Shown here in pieces: positions 21,630-32,700 of a stretch of DNA of 64,000 nt. This stretch comes from Entamoeba invadens IP1 (lineage: Eukaryota; Evosea; Mastigamoebida; Endamoebidae). The notes beneath the pieces are model-generated. The model was not told the origin of the DNA, ran no database searches, and saw only the letters and a program-made list of their open reading frames with translations. The stretch spans positions 40,220-104,219 of the forward strand of contig NW_004443515.1 of assembly GCF_000330505.1 (NCBI RefSeq), read 5' to 3'. Position 1 is the first letter of the stretch. Each line of letters begins with the position of its first letter. The position numbers and the translations under genes are program-made.

Positions 21630-23264
21630 ATGGACAGTCCAACTCAAGAACACAAAGTTGAATTTGTTTATTCAACAAAAAGAACACTTTTACCTTGTTT
21701 TGAAGGTTATATTTTTTATTCAAAAGACTCTTCACATAAACGGTATAGTTGTAAAGATTGTGGAGTAACTATTACACTTGTAAAAGAAGTTGTTGATGAA
21801 GAAGTTAATTATCTTGTTGGACCAAAGCCACAGCATTTAAATGGTCATACAAATCACATGGAATATATTCAGAGATTAAAAAAATACAAAAAATCAGAAC
21901 AGAAATCTATGATGATAAAAACAAATATAAACCAGTTAAAGAAATAGAAAAAACTTGTTTAATAAACACCAATTCAAGACTGAGTGTGTCCGGTAGATTA
22001 GCAAGAACATATAAAAATAAATTATACAAAACAGTAACCATTGATAATTATTTTGAAAGTGAAAAAGTAAAGGACATTTTATTGTATAGAAACGAAGACA
22101 ATACAATTATAATTATTGGTTCGAAATCATTGTTAGAAAAAGCCACATACGCCAATGTTATTTGTGTAGATGGCACTTTTAGTAGGTGCCCAACAACCTA
22201 TTATCAGTTGGTGACATTTCATTTTCTTTTTTATGTTTTGTTAAATAAAAAAGATGCAACAGTATACAACGAAGTATTATTTGTTATTGATCAAATATAT
22301 TTGATATTATTTGGTGTTCCAATTTTTAATAGAACCGATTCGACAATATATTCCGATTTCGAGGCAGGTTTTATAAAATCTATTAGAGATTTGAGTTGTC
22401 AAATGAAATAGTGTTATTTCCATTTTACACAATGTTTGTGGCGGAAAATTCAAAACTTTGGTTTGTCTGAAAAATATAAGTGTAATGGGCAATTCTCCAA
22501 AGAAGTAAGAAGACTTATCACACTTCCTTTTTGAAAGAAACAGATTTAAAACATCAATTTTATATATTACAATCACGTTTAAAAGGTAAAGATTCTTTTA
22601 TTGTTTATGAATATTTCGAAAACACTTGGTTAAATGATGTAATGATTTCGATTTGGTGCCACTTCGATTCAATGATGTGCACCAACAATATAGCAGAATC
22701 CTTTCACAGCATGCTTTCTCGAACCATTCTTACACCAAAACCATCTTTTGGAAAATTTATCGATCATTTGTTGGACATTATAAATGAAACCGACATAAAA
22801 GTTCAAACTGAAACGACAAATCCAAAAAGTAAGAAAATCAAACAAGAAACCACTATAATGTGTATTCAAATGTAAGTCAATCGGTTTTACACTGATAAAA
22901 AAATAAATTGTAATATTGAATTGTTGTTGGATACTATTTTTTTTGCAAAACTTCATTCTAAAAACTCGTTTGAATGCTTTTTTGAATCTGAAGGAGAAAC
23001 ACTTGAAAGTTTTAATTTAAAAAAGATTCAAAATATTGTGAGTAGTACACAAATAGATTGTGTTATAGGGAGTCTAAAAACTGGTTGGGGAATTTATTAG
23101 AAACTTTTAAAGGAAAAAACAATATTTACACGTATTTTGGAAAAGAAAAACCCTGCTCTGCAGTTTTGGGAAGTATAAAGGATGTTAATTTCTATTTTTG
23201 TTTTTGTTGTTTTGCAATTTTAAAAATTAGTAAAAAACCAATGAAACCAATGAATAACCAATGA
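21630..23264 (+). pseudogene. Mutator-like (MULE) transposase pseudogene
   Basis: The frame starts at an ATG at 21630 with a FLYWCH-like zinc-finger part (KRYSCKDCGVTITL ... GHTNH). Next comes the MULE catalytic core: VICVDGTFSRCPTTYYQL (first Asp), IYSDFEAGFIKSI (second acidic site), CYFHFTQCLWRKIQNFGL (CxxH region), and TNNIAESFHSMLS near the third acidic site (about 22685). The gene is broken by a frameshift near 21900, a TAG after SCQMK at 22411, a one-base loss at about 22530, and a stop near 22875; the C-terminal part ends at 23264. The enzyme in life would be a DDE cut-and-paste transposase, as in Entamoeba EMULE elements. It is dead. Confidence 0.85.
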
Positions 23265-24835
23265 ATAAAAACGAATCATTTATATTTTTGTGGATAAAAT
23301 ATATTATTTCGGAAGAGAATTGCGTTCTCTTTTTAATCATATAACACACATTTAAACATTTTGTTCACACACTACACAAAAAGTAGTCAACAACCGTGGC
23401 AAATTAAATTATCTCGCTCTCACACACAATATATATTATATTTTATCACACTTTTTCTTCACATATTATAAATATTGTAATGAATTATTGTTTTGAGTTC
23501 AAAATATTTTTTTTATAGTCCAAAATTCGATTTTTTAAATCTGTTGACTTTTTAATCCATTATATTTTTATGTAATTTTATCTTATTTAAAATTTGAATT
23601 GAAACGTAACAATGTTTTTGATTAATACAATTAATATTTTAATATAATATATTATTAAATTTCAATTGTTTATTGAGATTCATTTGAAATTATTATGGCA
23701 ATAAATGTTGATTTAATTTTTTTGAAATTATTTTAATAAAAAACATTATTTTTATAAATGTTTTTACTTAAGATGTATGTTATATTATACTATTATATGT
23801 TATAATTATTAATAATATTTATTATGCTTATTTATTAGTTTATTAGTTTATTATTTTATTTAGAATAATTATTCAAACATCGACTTATTCTTTAATAAAT
23901 AACAGTGATCAGACACACAACCTTCAAACAGTGTATTTAACATGTTATTAACAGCTTTTTATTAACAACAAAACTCACTCTTGATATCCAAGAATGTGTT
24001 TATTAAAGTTGACTTTATTAATTTATAAAACTAAAACAATATTATAATTTACTATCAACAAAACAACTTATTTTTCATTTTATTTTCAAAAAATCAACAA
24101 CCTTACAATTATAAATGTAGTGCATTTACCTATCATTCATTTCAATTTTTTTATTCAATAGATGTTATCAAAGAGTCCATTACAACAATTTGAAATTCTA
24201 ATTTATCAAAATAAAAAAGATAAATTAATATAACAGGGATTAGTTTTTTAACTTTTTAAAACACACATTTTAACATATTACCCTTTATGACGAACAATAA
24301 TATTATAACATTATCCCACATGTATCATACATAACACTTCGTGTTTAAACATATTGAAATAAATATCATCGTTGAGAGAAACGATGACTATTTTTTAGAT
24401 AAATACAAAAACAAAGGTTTCATTTTTCGTTCCAAAAAACAAAAATTATTGCAAATTTTTACCCGTCACTTTGCAACGGGTTTGTTACAAAACAATATTT
24501 GTGAAATTTTTATTTTTAGAAGTTACAAATACAATACTTGACTTACAAAAAGCGTTCATATTATTGGCCAGTTAATAAATCCATTTTCCTACCACAAACA
24601 AATAAATCAAAATTGTTCCAAAAAGTGAGCGAAAACGGAAAATCAAGGGTTTTGTTTTTTTTTGAATAATAACAATAAATATTAATTGATTATGTTTTAC
24701 ATTGTATTAATTTCGAAGTTTTGGAGCATTTCCCAACTAGTTTATGTATCCCAACCAGTTTATAGACCTCCTATAATTGGAAAAAAAAGAAATGAAAAAA
24801 AATATCAAGTATTGTACAAATATTAACGAACGATT
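23265..24835. other. AT-rich stretch, no gene seen
   Basis: A 66-codon plus ORF at 24341-24541 (MFKHIEINIIVERND...) has no family character. No other signal is recognised. Confidence 0.45.
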
Positions 24836-25617
24836 CAAGCCAACCTTTGTGGGACGAGGAAGGCAATTATCACTAGCGACAAGTCTGATGCACAATGCTA
24901 CTGCTGCAAAGACCAGATTGGCAACATAGGACACATCTTGCTGAGTTGTCCAATGACCAAGAAGTTTCAAATAGCCAGGCACAATGTAGTTTGTGACAAA
25001 ATCCACATGGCACTGCTAAAGAAGCTGAAGATGATAGATGAGAACACCTCAATGACAGTGCGTCCCAAAGACATGTACGACGAAGGGGGAGAAGAATGTG
25101 GTCATTGCCAAAATAAATCTACTTTGTGATGAAAGGCAAAGTTTTGCTTGAAGGCCCGACATTTATTGGCAAGACAATGAAGCCAAAAAGGGTTATGTAG
25201 TTGATATCACAATTGTAAAAAATGAAAACCTCGCCACTGCTTAATTCCAAAAATGTCAAAATACAGCACACTTTGTGAGAAGCTTCGAAGTGTAAGGAAT
25301 CCGCGAAGTGTGACCACTGTTCCTGTGGTCATAACGATCAGCGGACTGATAAACAAACTCTCTGTGGAAAGGATAGAGAAGTTGTTGAAGATCATATTGG
25401 ACCTACCTAAGATAATTGGGGTTGTCACAATCTCTAGTACGAAGGATCTGATGACTTAATGAGTCATGGGAGAGCTTCCTTTGAGCCAGGAAACTCACTG
25501 AATTGTTCTTTACATGACGAATCAGGAACAGATAATCCCGAAGGCGAAGAGATGGTTGAAGGAGAAGACTGCTCCGAGCCATGTAATCCAATAACAAATC
25601 AAATTGTAAACGCATAA
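24836..25617 (+). pseudogene. 3' end of a non-LTR retrotransposon (R2/R4-type LINE): zinc knuckle and restriction-like endonuclease
   Basis: A plus-strand reading in shifting frames gives CYCCKDQIGNIGHILLSC, followed by RHNVVCDKIHMALL, the CCHC knuckle and RHN motif that follow reverse transcriptase in LINEs with a restriction-like endonuclease. Then come the endonuclease core RPDIYWQDNEAKKGYVVDIT (PD...D/K pattern, about 25155-25210), LCEKLRSVRNPRSVTTVPVV, and an acidic tail ending at 25617 (PCNPITNQIVNA). The reverse transcriptase itself is missing, so this is a 5'-truncated copy, the usual outcome of target-primed reverse transcription. Stops and frameshifts near 25128, 25240 and 25440 confirm decay. 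EhLINE/EiLINE families of Entamoeba have this architecture. Confidence 0.75.
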
Positions 25618-25682
25618 TTGAATTCTTGGGGGTTTTATTGTATTATTTTTTTGTGAACATTAATGTTAATTCAATAAAGTTT

Positions 25683-26121
25683 AATGGGACCTACATTGAC
25701 CACCACCTCTTAAAATAGATTAAATTTTTTCTATTTCGAATCATATTCAAATTAAAATCATAGTAAATAGGAAACTGGGATAATATTAGGTCTGGTTCCA
25801 GAATTCAAAAAATGCCGAAAATTCACCTCGAGTCAGTGGATAACGAGTAAGACGGAGCATTGAAAAATAGGCTCATAAAGACACACTCAAACAGTCTGTT
25901 TGTGCACCGTTTCACCCACTTTCCAAGTCCTCCCTTGGCGCAATACCCCTAACCCCCCCCCGCAAGTGGGGGAAACCACATCCGCGTCCACACAGTACGG
26001 ACAGGGAAAGTGGGTGACATGGGGACGCACAAACAGTGGCTGATAAATGGACTTCATTCAAAAAACACTTGCGGCAAATATTTTTTTGGTAAAAGTGGTG
26101 GTGGTCAATGTAAGTCCCATT
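25683..26121. mobile_element. 439-bp foldback/MITE-like element with GC-rich structured core
   Basis: AATGGGACCTACATTGACCA at 25683 recurs inverted at the right end (read inward from 26121: AATGGGACTTACATTGACCA), with the match continuing through CCAC; one mismatch in 24. Inside is a second inverted pair: CAGTCTGTTTGTGC (25892-25905) with GCACAAACAGTGGCTG (26027-26042), and TTTCACCCACTTTCC (25910-25924) with GGAAAGTGGGTGA (26005-26017). At the centre a run of nine Cs leads to CCCCCGCAAGTGGGGG. The core is GC-rich in a contig that is otherwise extremely AT-rich. The element directly follows the LINE tail. No clear target duplication was found. It may be a MITE or a foldback element; a structured RNA gene is an alternative. 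Confidence 0.6.
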
Positions 26122-26549
26122 CTTTTCATTATAAATTTTAAAATGATATTTCAATTTTCCCAAGTTTTTTCCATCAACTTTTCTTTTTATTTATTTTTTT
26201 TCATTTTATCTAATTTTGTCCATGTTTTTTTGTAAAAAGGTATTGCCACGTTAGCTAGTGCAGGTTTGGCGCTTAGTGCAAGTATGTCGCAAGTCTTTAA
26301 CCAAATTTTTTTGTAATCATTTTTTTTAACATAAAAAATAATTAATTAATTATTTTTTTATATTTACAATTATTTGACACGCATTTAAACCTTTTTTACA
26401 AGTTCTTAATTATTTTTAAATATGTTTTTGACTTTAAATAATTATTATAAGCCCAAGCATTTTGATGAATCTTCAAGGTCACCTTAATAATCATTTAAAA
26501 CAACAAATAAATACAATTTAAACAAAAAAATGAATAAGATCAAAGTAAA
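26122..26549. other. AT-rich spacer, no gene seen
   Basis: This is the 3' flank of the minus-strand leucine-rich-like gene. No feature is recognised. Confidence 0.5.
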
Positions 26550-29507
26550 TTAATTAAACCCTAAAGCATAATTAGGGTTTTGATTATAACCTTGTCGAAA
26601 CGCTAATATATCGTGTTGTTGAGGATTGTTAGCAACTCTTTTTTGATTTAGTCTTTGTTTCAAGGTTTCATAATCATTAAAGACGTCAATGTTTTCGCAT
26701 TCAGTTTGTTCGACATTTTCTCGTTGTTTTGACAACACAAAACAATTTTTGCACTTTTTCAAGACGACTTTCGCTGTATCATTTATTAAAACAACGACAA
26801 AATTAGTGCAGTTTTCAAAAAGTGATGATTTTGCACCTATAGACAATTCATGATCGACGTTGTCGACATTTTTCATCACGTAATAGTTCACACACTTTTG
26901 CTCAAATAAAGTGGGACACTCTGTGGAGTCCAAACACAACTCTTTTATACTTCCAACAACTCCGGCATTATCTAAAATTACTATTTGAGACCGTACGAAG
27001 GTCACTCTGTTGTACAATCCAATACTTGCTGAAAACGTCATAAATCCTTCAGACTCGACAATGTCGACTATTTTAGTTTTACTCATCAACCCAATTCTGA
27101 AGTTCTTGCATTGTCTTATATAAAGTTCGACCACATTGATGGTCGGATCTTTAACTCCAAATTTTACACAAGAAACAAAATGGCACTTCTCCATTTCTAT
27201 TCTTCCAAAAGTGTATATAGAAAAGTCCGGACATTTGCCAATAAAATTATTTAGTTTCAAATTTGGGATAAAATCCATTTTTTGTTCGATTATGAGTGTG
27301 TCACATATACAATTGTTAATAATGACATTTCGACTTGTAATTGAAATTTCTTTGTTTGTAACACTTGACGGAAGTGACGGATTTTTATTTAAACTCTGTT
27401 GGTGCTCATCGATAACAGCGCCAAACACGTTTCGGCGTTGTTTACTTTGTTTTTTCTCTGATAAATTTACATAAAGACCTTTTTGAGCTTTAAATCCGTT
27501 TAAATTAATAATTTTCCTGTTTTGTTGTGGATTAGGGATTTTATCTGATAAGCACTTTTCTTTAAGCATTTCGTACTTATCTGATGTATAAAATTCAAAA
27601 GTCTCAATTTCATTGTTTTCAATTGGACAAATGGGGTGTTTTGAATATTCGAAATTTTGTGGGAATGTGTATGTCGAGTCCAAACTTTCAATTTTTTCAA
27701 GTAAATTAAAATTGCCTTTAAAATCGACTTCCTGTGATGAAACAATTTTTAAAAATTTCATTTTAGAATTTTCAAAAACAAATTCACAATTTCTGCAAAA
27801 CTCGATTTTAAAAATTTCGCAATTTTCAAATGTGTTTGGGAAGATCAAATTTTCGGTATTAAATAATAACACACGTTTTGTATTTGTGAAATCCAAATGA
27901 ACAAATTTAGAAATTGTTTCAAAGACGACTTCTGTGGCTTTTACATTTGTTGTATTTTGAAGTGTTGAATTTGAAATGACCAATTTTTCTATTTTTGTGT
28001 TTTTTGCAATATCAAATTTTGTATTGTTGTAAAGAAGAAGTGACTCGATGCAGTCGTTTTCTGATGATATTTTTGCACCACTTGAGTTTGCAATTTTGAT
28101 ATTCAAATTTTTGTTATTTGTATTCAAAAAGTTGAAAGTGAAATTTGGGCAATCTTTGAATTCAAACTTGTCACATATTTCACAGTCGATACTTAACACA
28201 CAATTTATACAATCAGTACACAAAATGTTATTAGCACACTCTTTATTAATAAACAACTCAACGTTGTTCATGTTGTGTAAAGACACCATTTTTAAGTGTT
28301 TAAGTTGTTCAAAGATATAATCATCAAAACGGTTCAAATGTAGTTCCTCGACATTTTTAAATGGAAACAGTTGGTCATTTTCGTAAATTTGTTTTGTATC
28401 ATTAATTTCAGGTTGTTCCGTTTTCTCGTGTACTTCTCGTTTCTTTTTGATAAGTTTAGTGTTAAACAAATTGACCTTTTTAATAGTGTTAAAACGCTCT
28501 GAAAATTGGAGGGACATTCCCGTTGCTGTGAACTCCTCGACATTCAAAACATCGGGGAGAGTCACTAAATTGGTTTGTTTTTGTTGCATTCCAACTGATT
28601 TTGAAATATTTCCAAACACCAATGAAAGTGTTTTGACGCATTTTGGGAGAACCAAAAGACTTAAGTGAGACTCTTTAGTTATAATGGTGATATTTGTTGC
28701 TGCACAATTTTCTACAACTTTCTCGATTTTTTGTAACTCTGAATTTTGAGTCATATTCATAATAGAAAATATCAATTTGTCTTGTTGAATTAAAGGTATT
28801 AAACAGTCTAAATATTCAATTGGTACTTCGTTCGAGTAATTTCTGCAATTTTGTGTTAAAATCAAATTTTTTAAATATGATAATCCATTTGTCCAATCTA
28901 TACAAATTTGTGTTTTATATTTCTTTGGAAGTTCGTTAATTCTTTTAAAAATGTTTTTCTGATATTGACTTTCAACAGAATCCATTAAATTTGATAAATA
29001 ATTCATATCAAAAATGATGAACACAAGTCGTGGGAACAACTCTGAATTATCCACATGTTGTTCAAAGTAGTTTAGAAAATTATTAAAAACTATGATTGGC
29101 ATAGTAATTTTCTGATGTAAAATTTCTGATATCATTTGAAACAAATTAAGTGGGTCGGTGTTCTTATTATCATTACCAATAACAACGCTTTGCATCTTGT
29201 CACAAATTTCTTGTGTAATATTTTCAATAATTTTAACATCGTCACATTGTGTTATATAATTTCTTATGAAAACAGGCTTGAAAAGATATTCAAATAACAC
29301 TGATTTGGAATTACAGTTCAGTGTGTCTGGGTGGAATAAGTCGTAAAACCGTTCAATGTCTGGTGCTGAATCAAGCCATGGATTCACTTTAAGAGATTTG
29401 ACTGCAGAATATGCAGATTGATTTACTTGAATAAAGGTAAAGAGGTCACTCAATGTTGGGAAATAAAGAGTGACTTGCATCATGTATATCATTTCAAGGC
29501 GTGACAT
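26550..29507 (-). CDS. Leucine-rich-like repeat protein, 985 aa
   Basis: An uninterrupted frame encodes 985 residues with no signal peptide and no membrane segment, so it is probably cytosolic or nuclear. The first roughly 60 residues (MSRLEMIYMMQVTLYFPTLS, then VNQSAYSAVKSLKVNPWLD) form an N-terminal cap that recurs in the genes at 52405-53523 and 61566-64000; it recalls an F-box or the cap of Entamoeba leucine-rich proteins. The remainder is made of short beta-like strands with regular Asn/Cys/Phe positions (CEICDKFEFKDCPNF, NCEIFKIEFCRNCEF, RQCKNFRIGL, KKCKNCFVL), more like a beta-solenoid than canonical LxxLxLxxN repeats. Function is not known; scaffold or protein-binding roles are usual for such folds. 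The start at 29507 is the first ATG and gives the conserved cap. Confidence 0.85.
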   Translation of the reverse strand: MSRLEMIYMMQVTLYFPTLSDLFTFIQVNQSAYSAVKSLKVNPWLDSAPDIERFYDLFHPDTLNCNSKSVLFEYLFKPVFIRNYITQCDDVKIIENITQEICDKMQSVVIGNDNKNTDPLNLFQMISEILHQKITMPIIVFNNFLNYFEQHVDNSELFPRLVFIIFDMNYLSNLMDSVESQYQKNIFKRINELPKKYKTQICIDWTNGLSYLKNLILTQNCRNYSNEVPIEYLDCLIPLIQQDKLIFSIMNMTQNSELQKIEKVVENCAATNITIITKESHLSLLVLPKCVKTLSLVFGNISKSVGMQQKQTNLVTLPDVLNVEEFTATGMSLQFSERFNTIKKVNLFNTKLIKKKREVHEKTEQPEINDTKQIYENDQLFPFKNVEELHLNRFDDYIFEQLKHLKMVSLHNMNNVELFINKECANNILCTDCINCVLSIDCEICDKFEFKDCPNFTFNFLNTNNKNLNIKIANSSGAKISSENDCIESLLLYNNTKFDIAKNTKIEKLVISNSTLQNTTNVKATEVVFETISKFVHLDFTNTKRVLLFNTENLIFPNTFENCEIFKIEFCRNCEFVFENSKMKFLKIVSSQEVDFKGNFNLLEKIESLDSTYTFPQNFEYSKHPICPIENNEIETFEFYTSDKYEMLKEKCLSDKIPNPQQNRKIINLNGFKAQKGLYVNLSEKKQSKQRRNVFGAVIDEHQQSLNKNPSLPSSVTNKEISITSRNVIINNCICDTLIIEQKMDFIPNLKLNNFIGKCPDFSIYTFGRIEMEKCHFVSCVKFGVKDPTINVVELYIRQCKNFRIGLMSKTKIVDIVESEGFMTFSASIGLYNRVTFVRSQIVILDNAGVVGSIKELCLDSTECPTLFEQKCVNYYVMKNVDNVDHELSIGAKSSLFENCTNFVVVLINDTAKVVLKKCKNCFVLSKQRENVEQTECENIDVFNDYETLKQRLNQKRVANNPQQHDILAFRQGYNQNPNYALGFN

Positions 29508-29747
29508 AAGGTCTTTTTTTAAGATAATAAGTGTATGACTTGTTTTTAAGTTTCAAAATATTGAGGTTTTATGGTAATTTTGTTTTGTAAAAAACATGTT
29601 TTTTTATAATTTTGTCAAGAGTTATTGATTGAAAATTGTTAAATAGTTTTTTTGGTTATAAAACATTATCTCAGTGATAATTTATATGCGAAAAAAAACC
29701 GCAATTTGGTTGTTTTTTAATTAAACAAATATTTGAAAAAAAAACAA

Positions 29748-32700
29748 TCAAAGTAGTTTAAAAAGTTGTTCCACCAGCATCTCCATTTGTGGACGACTTT
29801 TTGGGTTTTGGCACCAACATTGTGTGATGATGTTGTACTGTTCTTTTTCTATTGGGTCTTTTCGTTTCAGCCGATTGTTGTGAATCACAAACTCAGCGAT
29901 TTTTCATGGAAATTTGAACGTGTCATTTTGATAAGCTTCAGACCACCCAAAAACTTCATACATAGTTACTCCAAATGAGAAGATATCAGCAGCCTTCTTA
30001 TACTTTTCTTTGTTTAATATCTCAGGAGCCATATACACTGGAGTTCCAATACCCTTTGTAAATGTCATGTTAGTCATCAACATGTTGACATTTCTTGCAC
30101 TTCCAAAATCTGTCAATTTAGCATTGACTTTTTCATTCAAGTCAAGTGAAATAACAAGAATGTTGTCTGGTTTGATGTCTCTGTGTAATATCCCGTTCTC
30201 ATGTAAATACAATACACCTCTAGCTCCATCAATCATCATTTTAACTCGTATTTTCATTGGCGGAATTTGTTCGTTCTTTTTATGTTTAATCAAGTCTTGT
30301 AAACTTCCATATTGTGCAAATTCTGTGACCATACATATCTTATTTGGTATAAAGACAGCTCCATAAAAGTGGACGATATACTCACTTCTGAATTTGTCCA
30401 ACATTGACACTTCATTTTCAAATTCTTCGATGAGTTTGTCTGTATCATTTGATTGTTTCATTTTCTTGATAGCAACAACATTTCCTCTGTAACTTCCTTT
30501 GTAAACAACGCCAAACGAGCCTTCGCCAAGTTTCTTGTCTTCTTTCAACTCGTCGTAATCCAATTTAGTCGAGTTTTCTGTTGTGATTTCAATGGCAATT
30601 GGGACAGACACAGTCTCACTGTTTTCGATGTTCATTGTGACTATCATCATCTCGTCGTGTAATTTCAGTGAGCAGTGTGGTGTCACAAACACCTCAAACT
30701 CGCACGCCTCACCTCTCTTCAGAGTCACCAATTGCGGTTCTGTGCGAATTGAGTATTTGTCGCAGCCGCCACGTGTTGTCATTTGGACTTTCAAAATGCC
30801 TTTGCCTTTGTTGCCAACACAGAGGAGTTCGCGAGATTCCATTTCAACGGGAATGACTTCACACGTGTCATCAAATGGCAGCGACTTTTTGTTTGTTAAA
30901 ATGTTGGCGTCTAACACACTCATTGCGATGTTTGAACGACTCATCTTAAAAACACAGATGTTTTCCATTTTCTTTGTTTCCTTGCGCTTTTGCAAAACGA
31001 CTATTGTAATTACTATAATACTAATGATAATGAGTATTATCACAAATACAGAGACAATTGGAATGCCAACAACAACACCATAATTAGTGGTGTGAATGCA
31101 ACTCAACATGTCGTCACTCAATTTGTAGTTGTCATCACATTTTGAACATTTGTTGTTGGCAGACGCAACACAGTTTTCAATGGCTGTGTAGTGTGAACAG
31201 ACACCTGACACAAGTACATTGTCTTTCACACAATCAGTGCACTCATCGATGCCATTGCATTGTGTACATGTTTCTTGACACTTCACACACAAATTGTTTG
31301 AGAGATAGTGTCCCCCTTCGCATAGCATACAACCGGCTGTTGTTTTGTTTGCACACGAAGTCAACTCGCTTTGTGGTGAACACAATTTGGTGACATTCGA
31401 TGAAGTGCGATAAAACTCCTCATTACACACAACACAATTTCCTTCGTTTGTGCACGACTTGCATGACACATCGCAATTTATACACGTTGATCCATCAAAT
31501 GACCGCATGTACCCATCTTTACAAGTTACACACCCGCGATATGTTGACATCAACACGTCACACACACTGACAAGTGCGTTGATTTCAGTGCAAACGCCGT
31601 TGCTGTTTGCATACGAGTAGTCGTCACACTTTGTGCAGAATGTCCGATTCGAACAGTAGACACAGGGGTAATCACATTTTACACACATGTGGTCTGCGAG
31701 GTAATACCCACTCAAACACCTCAGACACCCCTTTGTGGTGCTCACTTCACAATGGCTGTCTGTCTGTGTGTCTTCGTTTTTAGTTGTTTGTTTGGTGGTC
31801 TCATTTGAAAGTGTTTGTGGCATACACAAATATCCATCGAAATTGTAATCGGACTCACACTCGACACATTTGGTGTTGAGTGACGAGACAACACCACAAT
31901 TAGACAAAACGCCAGTCTTCTCTTTGCAGCCATCAACATCTTTGTAATAGCCACTCTCACATGTGACACACACTTTGTCAAATAAAGAGCAATGAATCGA
32001 TTGGCTGTCTGTGCACACACCTTCAACGTTGATGGAGTTGTTACACACAATGCAAATATCTCCGTTCTGATTGTCACAATTTGGATTGTTTTGTGAGCAC
32101 ATACCATGTGAGATGTGTTGTTTTGCATCACACTTGATACAATCACCATACGACATTACTATACACATGGTGTTAGTTGTACACACGCCATCTATCAACA
32201 ATTTGTTTTCTTTACATTTCAAATCTGTGATAATTCCATTTGAAACGACACACACTTCACTCTCACATTGTTCAATGGTGTTGTCGTTTGTGGTGTGATA
32301 CCCACTGACTGCTAAGTAGCAGTACTCGTTGTGTGATGTTTCACAATTTTGTTTTGCTTTGCCACACGACACGTCATCAACACAATACAAACACTCGGTG
32401 CCACTTTCTCTGTTGATTTCATATTTACAATTTGTGTTAACAACACAGTTGCCATTCGATGTGATCACATCTGAAACGCATTTGTCACAGCCGTGTTGCG
32501 AGTATTTCTCACACTTCTCATTCTTAACATTACAAACTCCGTTCAACAACATCGTTGTTGTATTACATAGGTAACACGTTGTATCAATTTGGTTGATGCA
32601 CCCATTCATGTTGGTGTGTAATTTGTGATCATCTGTGTTGTAGTATGTTGTAGTTGTGTATCCCAAATTGCACGCCTTGGAGTCACTTGAAGTGACGTAT

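Noticed and set aside
24341..24541. 66-codon plus ORF
   Set aside because: No motif; the composition is that of random AT-rich frames.
25912..26163. 83-codon minus ORF over the GC-rich foldback
   Set aside because: It follows the C-run and inverted repeats of the element; the protein has no recognisable feature.
29904..29906. TGA as a sense codon (alternative genetic code)
   Set aside because: None of the intact large genes in the window has an in-frame TGA, and TGA ends several of them, including this one at 29748; only this kinase position and decayed pseudogenes show it.
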